NCBI GenBank assembly: GCA_020350725.1
Contig: CP070719.1
Location: 2,006,970-2,044,388, forward strand
Direction of reading: 5' to 3'
Length of the DNA stretch: 37,419 nt
Origin: a bacterium
Lineage (GTDB): Bacteria > BMS3Abin14
Within the stretch, counting starts at the first letter, position 1, and each line of letters begins with the position of its first letter. The notes beneath the pieces are model-generated. The model was not told the origin of the DNA. It saw nothing but the letters and a program-made list of their open reading frames with translations, and ran no database searches. This document shows positions 17,944 through 25,409 of this stretch, in pieces. The position numbers were made by a program, and so were the translations under genes.

Positions 17944-19827
17944 ATGTGCGGCATCTGCGGACAGTACAATTACCTGAGCCAGAGACCGGCCGACCGGCAG
18001 ACCATCGAGCGGATGACGGAAAACGTCGTCCACAGGGGTCCCGACGACGAGGGATATCACTTCTCCGGTTCTCTGGGGCTGGGTTTCCGGAGGCTCTCCA
18101 TCATCGACCTTTCCGGCGGACACCAGCCCATGTCCGATGAAAACCGGAAGGTCTGGGTCGTCTTCAACGGCGAGATCTACAATTTCCCGGAACTGAAAAA
18201 GGAACTGCAGGACCTTGGCTACAGGTTCCGGACGCGCTCGGACACGGAGGTGATCGTTCACGGATATCGCCATTGGGGAACCGGCGTCTTCCAGCGGCTC
18301 AACGGCATGTTCGGCGTCGCCATCTGGGATGAGGACCGAAGGCGTCTCGTCCTCGGCCGCGACCCCATGGGGATCAAACTCGTCTACTATCGCCTGGACG
18401 ACGAGGGGATCACTTTCGGTTCCGAGATACGGTCCATCCTGGCCGCCAACGGGGCCGCCCCTGAGGTGGACCCCGTCGCCGTCAACCTGTTCCTCCGCTA
18501 CCGGTACACACCCTCGCCCCTGACCATCTACAGGGGGATCATGAAGCTGGCGCCGGGGACCATGCTGGTGGTGGAGAACGGCAGCGAGAGGGTGGAGCGC
18601 TGGTACAGGTACCGGCCCACCCTGTTCGACCCCCAGCCCAGCGACGACGAAGCGGCCCACGAGCTGCTGGAGATCTACAAGCGCGCCGTCAAGAGACATC
18701 TCCTGAGCGATGTCCCCGTGGGCCTGCTGCTCAGCGGAGGGATAGACTCCGGCATGCTCCTGGCCCTGATGAACCTCTACGGCGAGAACTGGCACACCTT
18801 CACCATCGGTTATGGGACCGCCATCTACAGGGACGATGAACTGAAGGATGCGGTCAGGACCGCCCAGCACTTCAAGACCACTCACTCGGCGGTCACCATC
18901 GACCAGAAAACCTTCGAGGAGAACCTTCCCAACATCGTCTCCTTCCTGGAAGAACCGATCGCCGCGTCCTCCATCGTGCCCATGTATTTCGTGTGCAAGC
19001 GGGCCAGGGAAGACGTCAAGGTCGCCCTGGTGGGGCAGGGTCCCGACGAGCTCTTTGGCGGCTATCCGAGGCACATCGGGGTCCGTTACGGCGCCCACTG
19101 GAGGAGGGCCCCGTCCTGGATGACCGACACCCTGGGAACCGCGGTGAGGAGACTGCCCCGGAACGAGACTCTCAAAAGGGGTGTCGAGTCACTGCGCACC
19201 GAGGGGAGGATGGAGAGATACCGAAACGTGTTCTCCCTCGTGCCGGGATCGCGGGTGGATTCCCTTTTTCATGACGGGCTGCTGCCCGAGGACACCGATG
19301 GCGAGATCCTGCGCTGCTGGGACGGTCTGGAGGAACTGATGGACGGCACCGACGAACTGGGGGGGTTCCAGATCCTCGAGGTGCGGTCCTCCCTCCCGGA
19401 TGAACTGCTCATGTACGCGGACAAGCTGTCCATGGCCCACAGTCTCGAGGTCCGTGTCCCCTATCTGGACAGGGAGATCGTGGAGTTCACCGAGCGCCTG
19501 TCCCAGGCCATGAAGGTGCGCTACGGAAGGAGAAAATGGCTGCACCGGAAAGTGTGCCGGGATTTCCTGCCGGGTGAGTTTCTGCGGCGAAAGAAGCGCG
19601 GTTTCGCCGTGAATGTCGTCGATGACTGGTTCCGGCGTTCCCTCGACGGCAAGATGGGGCAGTACCTGTCCGACGGCAAGTCCATTATGTACCAGTACCT
19701 CCAGCAGGACGTGGTGAGCAATATCCTGCAGGACCACCTCTCGGGCAGGCACGACTACCACAAGCTCCTCTTCAGTCTCGTGGTCTTCGAGGAATGGCTT
19801 CGCAACAGCGTCGGCGGCACCGGCTGA
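17944..19827 (+). CDS. asnB: Asparagine synthetase B-like glutamine amidotransferase
   Basis: A 627-residue two-domain enzyme of standard length. The N-terminal glutaminase domain has the nucleophile Cys2 (MCGICG), RGPDDEG (31-37), FNGEIYN (74-80) and SDTEVI (99-104). The C-terminal synthetase domain has the PP-loop SGGIDSG (264-270), GQGPDELFGGYPRH and YADKLSMAHSLEVRVPYLD. It uses glutamine ammonia and ATP to turn a carboxylate into an amide. In capsule and O-antigen loci such homologues (for example WbpS) are associated with amidation of uronic acids, which fits the WbpBDE-like cassette just upstream; free asparagine synthesis is the alternative. All catalytic residues expected are visible, so it should be active. 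Conversion of a uronic acid to a uronamide is my inference. Confidence 0.9.
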   Translation: MCGICGQYNYLSQRPADRQTIERMTENVVHRGPDDEGYHFSGSLGLGFRRLSIIDLSGGHQPMSDENRKVWVVFNGEIYNFPELKKELQDLGYRFRTRSDTEVIVHGYRHWGTGVFQRLNGMFGVAIWDEDRRRLVLGRDPMGIKLVYYRLDDEGITFGSEIRSILAANGAAPEVDPVAVNLFLRYRYTPSPLTIYRGIMKLAPGTMLVVENGSERVERWYRYRPTLFDPQPSDDEAAHELLEIYKRAVKRHLLSDVPVGLLLSGGIDSGMLLALMNLYGENWHTFTIGYGTAIYRDDELKDAVRTAQHFKTTHSAVTIDQKTFEENLPNIVSFLEEPIAASSIVPMYFVCKRAREDVKVALVGQGPDELFGGYPRHIGVRYGAHWRRAPSWMTDTLGTAVRRLPRNETLKRGVESLRTEGRMERYRNVFSLVPGSRVDSLFHDGLLPEDTDGEILRCWDGLEELMDGTDELGGFQILEVRSSLPDELLMYADKLSMAHSLEVRVPYLDREIVEFTERLSQAMKVRYGRRKWLHRKVCRDFLPGEFLRRKKRGFAVNVVDDWFRRSLDGKMGQYLSDGKSIMYQYLQQDVVSNILQDHLSGRHDYHKLLFSLVVFEEWLRNSVGGTG

Positions 19828-19865
19828 CGCCTCAGGATGCCCACCGGGAACAGACGAGGATTGCC

Positions 19866-20741
19866 ATGCGATACGTTCTTATCACCACCGCTCGAAACGA
19901 GGAACAGTACCTCGAGGAGACCATCCACTCCGTTATCCGCCAGACCGTCCTCCCCTTGAGATGGGTGATCGTCAGCGACGGCTCCACGGACAGGACGGAG
20001 GAGATCGTGGCGAAATATCTGCCTGATCATCCCTGGATGGACCTGCTGGCGCTTCCCGGGAGGGCCGAAAGGTCCTTCTCGGGTAAGGCGGACGCCTTCA
20101 ACCGCGGCCTGGGCAGGATCGACTCCCTGGACTATGAATACATCGGCAACCTCGACGCCGACGTTTCCTTCGGGGAGGACTATTTCGCCTACCTCCTCGG
20201 AGAGCTTGACCGGGACCCGGAACTCGGCGTCGCCGGAACCGATTACGTGGAGGGCGATTTCCACTCCTTCCGGGACAGCTACATCAGTGAAAACCACGTC
20301 AACGGGCAGATCCAGATGTTCCGCAGGGCCTGCTTCGACCAGATCGGCGGTTATCTGGCGATCCCCTACGGAGGGATCGATTGGGTGGCAGTGACGACGG
20401 CCCGCATGAAAGGATGGAAGACCCGCTCCTTTTCCGACCGCGTCTTCAACCACCTGCGCAGGATGGGAACTGAGGGGACCAACGTCCTCGGCGCCAGATT
20501 TCACTATGGGAAAAAGGACTATTTCCTCGGCGGCCATCCCCTGTGGCAGATATTCCGCAGCACGTTCCAGATGACCAAGAAACCCTACGTTCTGGGCGGG
20601 ACCCTTCTCCTCGCCGGCTACCTCTGGGCGTCGGCTACCATGGAAAAGCAGGTCCCCGAGGACCTCGAGAGGTTTCACAGGGGCGAACAGATGAAGCGGC
20701 TCCGGGGGATCTTCACCGGCACGGGGAACCGGAATGGATGA
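19866..20741 (+). CDS. Glycosyltransferase family 2
   Basis: A 291-residue GT-A fold enzyme. It opens with VLITTARNEEQYLEETIHS, has VSDGSTDRT (37-45) for nucleotide contact and NLDADVSF (95-102), whose Asp pair (97, 99) is the metal-binding DXD. Family 2 enzymes are inverting transferases that use nucleotide sugars. Near the C-terminus PYVLGGTLLLAGYLWA is hydrophobic and could anchor the protein to the membrane. The ATG at 19866 is chosen because the family motif begins right there; the frame is open 24 codons further up, overlapping asnB in another frame, without similarity. It should add one residue to the lipid-linked repeat unit. Confidence 0.85.
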   Translation: MRYVLITTARNEEQYLEETIHSVIRQTVLPLRWVIVSDGSTDRTEEIVAKYLPDHPWMDLLALPGRAERSFSGKADAFNRGLGRIDSLDYEYIGNLDADVSFGEDYFAYLLGELDRDPELGVAGTDYVEGDFHSFRDSYISENHVNGQIQMFRRACFDQIGGYLAIPYGGIDWVAVTTARMKGWKTRSFSDRVFNHLRRMGTEGTNVLGARFHYGKKDYFLGGHPLWQIFRSTFQMTKKPYVLGGTLLLAGYLWASATMEKQVPEDLERFHRGEQMKRLRGIFTGTGNRNG

Positions 20742-20819
20742 CCAGACGCGTTCCATTCCAGTTGGCCATCGGGAGGATCGGTCAGGCTGGAGAGGGACAC
20801 GGCAGACAGGGGACACACG

Positions 20820-21782
20820 ATGCTGATGCAGGTCGGCAGAAAAGAGATAAACATCAGGGGCCATTATGTCCAGGTGGACTCGGTACGGTTGGACGCCAGG
20901 GAGATCGTGGTATCGGGAAAATTCCTTAAAACAGCGCGACTTACAGAGGAAATGTACGACGACGTCGACAACCCCGAGGTGCTGATCGACGGGCTGCGGC
21001 GATCCGGCCTCGACGTGGATATCTTCACCTTTCTGGAGAGATTCCCGGGGCCCGAGCCGAAATATGATTACCACCTCGAGTGGGAGGCCTATACGAGGAT
21101 GAACATCAAGACTTTCGATCACTGGTGGAACCATCAGATCCGGAAGGCCACCCGAAACAGGATCAGAAAGTCCCAAAAGGTCGGTGTTGTCGTTCGATCG
21201 GCCGCATTCAACGATGACCTTGTGGAGGCCATATCGAAAATATATAACGAGACATCGGTCCGACAGGGCAAGGAGTTCTGGCACTACGGAAAGGACCTTC
21301 AAGCCATCAGAAGAGATCTCTCCCGTGATCTTGACAGATCGGAGTTCTTCGGCGCCTACCACAACAACCAGTTGATAGGGTTCATGAAACTGCTGTACAC
21401 CGACGACATGGCCGATCCGGTCCTTTTCCTGTCCATGATGGAGCATTACGACAAATCACCCAACAACGCCCTGATGGCCAAGGCCGTGGAGGTCTGCGCG
21501 GAGAGGAACATCCACTATCTCGACTATGGTCGATGGAGAAGCGACAATCATGCCGCGTTTCTCATGGCCAACGGTTTTGAAAAGATGATCCTGCCCAGAT
21601 ATTACTGCCCCTTGTCCCGTAAAGGGACCATAGCCTTGAAATCACATCTCCATAAGGGGCTTCTCGGAGTGATCCCGCCCAGAACAGCGGATCGGCTGAA
21701 GGGCCTGCGGAGCAGGCTGATCTCCATGAAAAAGGTCACCGGCCCCCCGAGGAGCGCTGCCGGTGGGGATTGGGATAACTGA
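20820..21782 (+). CDS. FemAB-like / GNAT-fold transferase, paralogue A
   Basis: A 320-residue protein highly similar to the next gene. Shared landmarks are YVQVDSVRL (16-24), LDVDIFTFLERFPG (64-77), FDHWWNHQ (99-106), the basic segment RNRIRKSQKVGV (112-123) that recalls the FemAB R-N-x-I-R-K-A-x-K-x-G motif, FFGAYHNNQLIGFMKLLYTD, MMEHYDKSPNNALMAKAVEVC and NHAAFLMANGF. The last two resemble the acetyl-CoA-binding and closing motifs of GNAT folds. The N-terminal 80 residues are specific to this pair. The start ATG follows AGGGGA by a usual distance. Its TGA overlaps an ATG of the next frame. The region is AT-richer than the rest of the window. The substrate is unknown; acyl or aminoacyl transfer is likely. 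Confidence 0.7.
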   Translation: MLMQVGRKEINIRGHYVQVDSVRLDAREIVVSGKFLKTARLTEEMYDDVDNPEVLIDGLRRSGLDVDIFTFLERFPGPEPKYDYHLEWEAYTRMNIKTFDHWWNHQIRKATRNRIRKSQKVGVVVRSAAFNDDLVEAISKIYNETSVRQGKEFWHYGKDLQAIRRDLSRDLDRSEFFGAYHNNQLIGFMKLLYTDDMADPVLFLSMMEHYDKSPNNALMAKAVEVCAERNIHYLDYGRWRSDNHAAFLMANGFEKMILPRYYCPLSRKGTIALKSHLHKGLLGVIPPRTADRLKGLRSRLISMKKVTGPPRSAAGGDWDN

Positions 21783-21808
21783 TGGACGGAGCAGGGGAGG
21801 AGAAAACC

Positions 21809-22726
21809 ATGCAGGTCTGCAAGGTCGAATACAATATCGCCGGGGACTACGTCCAGGTGGACTCGGTCCGGCTGGGCAATAATGTCGTGGTGGTCACGGG
21901 CAAGCACCTGAAGACGGCCAGGATCATCGAGGAAATGCACGAGGACGTCGAGAATCCCGAGTTCGTGATCAACGGGCTGAAGGAGTCCGATCTTGACCTG
22001 GATATCTTCACCTTCCTGGAGCGGTTTCCGGGATCCGAGCCCAGGTATGACTATCACACCGAATGGGAAGCCTTCACCAGGATGCACATCACGAATTTCG
22101 ATCACTGGTGGCAAAACCAGACCACGAAAAAGGGAAGGAACAGGCTGAGAAAGTCAGAAAAGGCGGGCGTTGTCGTCGAACGGGTCGAGTACAATGACGA
22201 GCTGCTGGACGGGATCGTGAACATATACAACGAAACACCCATCAGGCAGGGTCGGTATTTCTGGCATTACAACAAGGATATCGCCATCGTAAAAAAGGAC
22301 CTGTCGCGGGATCTGGCCAGATCGGATTTTTTCGGCGCTTATCACGACGGCCGCCTGATCGGGTTCATGAAGCTGCTCTACGCGGACAGGATGGCCTTTC
22401 CTGCCCTCTGTGTCTCCATGATCGAGCATTATGACAAGTGTCCCAACAACGCGCTCATCGCCAAGGCCGTGGAAGTCTGCGCGGAGAGGGGTATCCCCTA
22501 TTTCTATTACGGACACTGGAGAAGGGACAGGCACGCCCAGTTCCTTGAGGCGAACGGGTTCGGAAAGGTGCTCCTCCCCAGATACTACGTCGGTCTAACC
22601 GGTAAGGGTAAGATCGCCCTGAAACTGAATCTCCACAGGGGACCTCTCGGACTCATCCCGGACAGCATCCAGGAGGGCTTAAAGGTCCTTCGGGAACGGG
22701 TGTTGTCCGCCAAACACGGGGATTGA
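21809..22726 (+). CDS. FemAB-like / GNAT-fold transferase, paralogue B
   Basis: A 305-residue tandem paralogue of the gene at 20820. It shares YVQVDSVRL, LDLDIFTFLERFPGSEP, FDHWWQNQ, RNRLRKSEKAGVVV, FFGAYHDGRLIGFMKLLY, EHYDKCPNNALIAKAVEVC and HAQFLEANGFGKVLLPRYY. The start at 21809 is chosen because it follows GGGGAGGAG by a good distance and aligns with the paralogue's beginning; an ATG at 21782 that overlaps the previous stop (TGATG) would add nine residues. The pair looks like a gene duplication followed by divergence, for example CS versus HS-type charge changes around the basic segment, perhaps to serve two positions or two donors on the same polymer. No signal peptide is seen. Confidence 0.7.
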   Translation: MQVCKVEYNIAGDYVQVDSVRLGNNVVVVTGKHLKTARIIEEMHEDVENPEFVINGLKESDLDLDIFTFLERFPGSEPRYDYHTEWEAFTRMHITNFDHWWQNQTTKKGRNRLRKSEKAGVVVERVEYNDELLDGIVNIYNETPIRQGRYFWHYNKDIAIVKKDLSRDLARSDFFGAYHDGRLIGFMKLLYADRMAFPALCVSMIEHYDKCPNNALIAKAVEVCAERGIPYFYYGHWRRDRHAQFLEANGFGKVLLPRYYVGLTGKGKIALKLNLHRGPLGLIPDSIQEGLKVLRERVLSAKHGD

Positions 22727-22732
22727 TCATCC

Positions 22733-23494
22733 ATGGAAAACAGGAAGGATTTCTGGAAGAACTATTGGGATTCCCAGGCGGAAAAACCCCTCTCCGACTA
22801 CGAGATCGACCGGGGCGTGTCTTCCGACATGGAGGCCGCCAAACAGGCGTCTGAAGACATGACCATCGGCTTTGTCGAGCACAAGGCAACAGACGTTGTG
22901 TTTGATGCGGGGTGTGGAACAGGGGTCAATCTCAGCAGGCTGGGGCCCGGGGTCCGATCCCTGGTCGGCATGGACTATTCACCCGGGATGATCATGCGGG
23001 CCAGGCAGAGACTGGCGAATGAAAACGTCGGCAATGCCGGCTTGCTGGTCGGCTCCATATCCCACATTCCGACAAAGCCGGGTTTCTTCGACAAGATCGT
23101 CTGCATCAGCGTTCTGCACTACCTGAACGACGAGGACTGCGAGAGAGCCCTCAGGGAGTTCGCAAGGATCTCCAGGAACGGGGCCCTCCTCGTCCTCCAC
23201 GTAAAGAATCTTACCTCCCTTTACCTTTCCACCCTTCTTCTCGCCAAGAAGTTCAAACAGCTCCTGGGCAAGAGGGCGAATATTGAATACTACAGGCCGA
23301 GAAAATGGTATGAGAGGAAACTGTCGGAGTTGAACATGACCCTGTTGGACTACCATTCGGACAACATCCTCATCGTCGAGTTCCTGCCAAGGTCTCTCGC
23401 CCGCGCTCTGGGCAGGTTCGAGAGGAAATATCTGAAAAACAGGTTCTTCATGAAATACGGCTCCGACCTCATCCTGAAGGTGAAGATCAAATAG
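22733..23494 (+). CDS. Class I SAM-dependent methyltransferase
   Basis: A 253-residue methyltransferase. Motif I, which binds S-adenosylmethionine, is VFDAGCGTG (57-65); motif II is LVGMDYSPGMI (the acidic residue contacting the ribose); KIVCISVLHYLNDEDCERAL gives the later motifs. The C-terminal third (from about 170) has many basic and aromatic residues and no hallmark of its substrate. It starts 6 bases after the FemAB-like paralogue and probably shares its transcript. It could O- or N-methylate a sugar of the repeat unit or a transferred group. Small-molecule methylation outside the pathway is also possible. Confidence 0.85.
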   Translation: MENRKDFWKNYWDSQAEKPLSDYEIDRGVSSDMEAAKQASEDMTIGFVEHKATDVVFDAGCGTGVNLSRLGPGVRSLVGMDYSPGMIMRARQRLANENVGNAGLLVGSISHIPTKPGFFDKIVCISVLHYLNDEDCERALREFARISRNGALLVLHVKNLTSLYLSTLLLAKKFKQLLGKRANIEYYRPRKWYERKLSELNMTLLDYHSDNILIVEFLPRSLARALGRFERKYLKNRFFMKYGSDLILKVKIK

Positions 23495-23508
23495 AAGACG
23501 GCAAAACG

Positions 23509-23529
23509 GTGGGCCGCCGGGCCGCCCAC
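23509..23529 (+). terminator. GC hairpin between methyltransferase and second asparagine synthetase-like gene
   Basis: Six bases at 23509-23514 (gtgggc) pair with 23524-23529 (gcccac) around a nine-base loop, 15 bases after the methyltransferase stop. No T-tract follows directly (a gggtttt comes 12 bases later), so this is at best a partial terminator or a stability element. Confidence 0.3.
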
Positions 23530-23551
23530 TCTGAAGCGAAAGGGTTTTGAT

Positions 23552-25381
23552 ATGCCGGGTATTGCCGGAATCATCAGCAGGCGACCACGGGACAGGAATG
23601 AAAATGACCTGCATTCGATGACCGGATGCATGATGCACGAACCGTCCTACCGCTCGGGGTCGTACATCAACGAGGACCTCGGTCTGTACGCGGGCTGGGT
23701 GTGCCACGGGGACTCCTTCGCGGACTGCATGCCCGTCATGAACGCCGGAAAGGACATCGTGCTGCTGTTCTACGGGGAGAACTTCGTCGACGGCTCCGTC
23801 ATAGAGAGGCTGAAAAAGCAGGGCCATGAGGCGGACCGGTCCAATGCGGGTTATCTCGTCCACCTTTACGAGGAGGATCCGGTCAATTTTTTTCAGCTCC
23901 TGAACGGATATTTCAGCGGGGTGGTCGTCGACCTTCGGGAAGGGAAGATCGTCCTCTTCAATGACCGCTACCGGATGGGCCGGGTCTACTACCACCAGGG
24001 AGAGGAGGATTTCATCTTCTCCTCCGAAGCGAAATCACTTCTCAAGGTCCGGCCCGAACTGCGGGAGATCGACCATGAGGGTCTTGGCCAGTTCTTCGCC
24101 TGGGACTGCGTCCTGGAGGAGAAGACCCTCTTCAAGGATATCTTTCTCCTGCCGGGGGGTTCCCGGTGGACCTTCGCCGGCGGAAGCGTTCCGGAGAAAA
24201 GGACCTATTTCCACCCAAATGAATGGGAGAACAGACCCGTCCTCGGAAAGGATGCTTTCTACGACAGACTGACGGAGACATTCGCGAATATCCTGCCCCG
24301 CTACTTCGACGACCTGGACAGGATCGCGATGTCGGTGAGCTCCGGGCTGGATACCCGGGCCATCCTGGCCTGCATAGACGTCGAACCCGGACAGCTTCCC
24401 TGCCACACCTTCAGCGGGATCCACCGCGAGACCCTCGACGCGATCATCGCCCGCAAGATCGCCAAGGCCTGGCATCAGCCCCACGAGGTTCTCCGGCTCG
24501 GCAGGGACTTCCTGTCCCGTTTCGATGAATTCTCCGCAAAGACCGTTTACGTTACGGACGGGTGTCTGAACGTAAACGGATCCTATGACATCTACTTCAA
24601 TGAGCTCCTGAGAAACATCCGTCCGGTCAGGATGACGGGGAAATTCGGCAGCGAGATCGTGAGAAGTCACAGCATGTTGAGGAAGCCCTTTGCGTTTCCC
24701 GAGGAGGTCTTCCATCCGGATTTTAAAGGGCATTTCGACGCGGCTGTGGAAAAGCTCGATGAGAATCGAAAATGCCACAGACTTACATTCGCCGCGTTCA
24801 AGGAAATACCCTGGAACGAATACGGCCGTCTTTCCATGGAGATGTCCAAATTGACGGTCCGGACACCCTACATGGACAACGACCTCGTGGAGCTCATGTA
24901 CCAGGCTCCGCCGGGTGAGAGGGACACCCTCGAGATCAGTCTCCGGCTGGTGGATCACGGCAATCCCGCCCTGCGCCGTATCATGACGGACAGGGGCACA
25001 GCGGGACAAAACGGTTACTATTTCTCCAACCTCTCCAGGCTGTACCATTACTATCTGGTGAAGTCGGAATACATGTACCTCTGGCAGATACCGAACTGGC
25101 TCGCCAGGATCGACAGCATACTGTCCCCTCTGCATCCTGAAAAGCTGTTCACCGGACGTCATCAGCTGGGCAGTTACAGGCTGTGGTACCGCGATGAACT
25201 GTCCGACCACATCCGCAGTGTCCTGCTGGACAGCCGGACCAAGAGCAGGCCGTATCTGAACCGGTCCTTTCTGGAAAAGATGATCGACACCCACACGAGA
25301 GGACATGCCAATTATACGGGGGAGATCAATAAAATATTATCCGCCGAACTGATTCACAGACAGCTCGTGGAAGACATTTAG
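23552..25381 (+). CDS. Asparagine synthetase-like protein lacking the N-terminal cysteine
   Basis: A 609-residue homologue of AsnB with both domains, but the start reads MPGIAGI where active enzymes read MCGIAGI, so the glutaminase nucleophile Cys2 is replaced by Pro. The FNGEIYN loop is also lost (LLFYGENFVD, 71-80). The synthetase domain keeps a PP-loop variant, SVSSGLDT (261-268), in place of SGG-x-DS, and the late segment SKLTVRTPYMDNDLVELMY. ATP use is therefore plausible, but hydrolysis of glutamine is not. In beta-lactam synthetase the same loss goes with intramolecular amide formation, so this protein may adenylate a carboxylate and join it to an amine other than ammonia. No upstream start could restore the Cys. 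The function is inferred only. Confidence 0.8.
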   Translation: MPGIAGIISRRPRDRNENDLHSMTGCMMHEPSYRSGSYINEDLGLYAGWVCHGDSFADCMPVMNAGKDIVLLFYGENFVDGSVIERLKKQGHEADRSNAGYLVHLYEEDPVNFFQLLNGYFSGVVVDLREGKIVLFNDRYRMGRVYYHQGEEDFIFSSEAKSLLKVRPELREIDHEGLGQFFAWDCVLEEKTLFKDIFLLPGGSRWTFAGGSVPEKRTYFHPNEWENRPVLGKDAFYDRLTETFANILPRYFDDLDRIAMSVSSGLDTRAILACIDVEPGQLPCHTFSGIHRETLDAIIARKIAKAWHQPHEVLRLGRDFLSRFDEFSAKTVYVTDGCLNVNGSYDIYFNELLRNIRPVRMTGKFGSEIVRSHSMLRKPFAFPEEVFHPDFKGHFDAAVEKLDENRKCHRLTFAAFKEIPWNEYGRLSMEMSKLTVRTPYMDNDLVELMYQAPPGERDTLEISLRLVDHGNPALRRIMTDRGTAGQNGYYFSNLSRLYHYYLVKSEYMYLWQIPNWLARIDSILSPLHPEKLFTGRHQLGSYRLWYRDELSDHIRSVLLDSRTKSRPYLNRSFLEKMIDTHTRGHANYTGEINKILSAELIHRQLVEDI

Positions 25382-25409
25382 GAATGGCCCCTGACGCGAA
25401 GCATACTCC

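Noticed and set aside
19755-21446. 563-codon minus-strand open frame spanning two + strand genes
   Set aside because: It crosses the GT2 and the FemAB-like genes, both supported by family motifs, and has no motif of its own.
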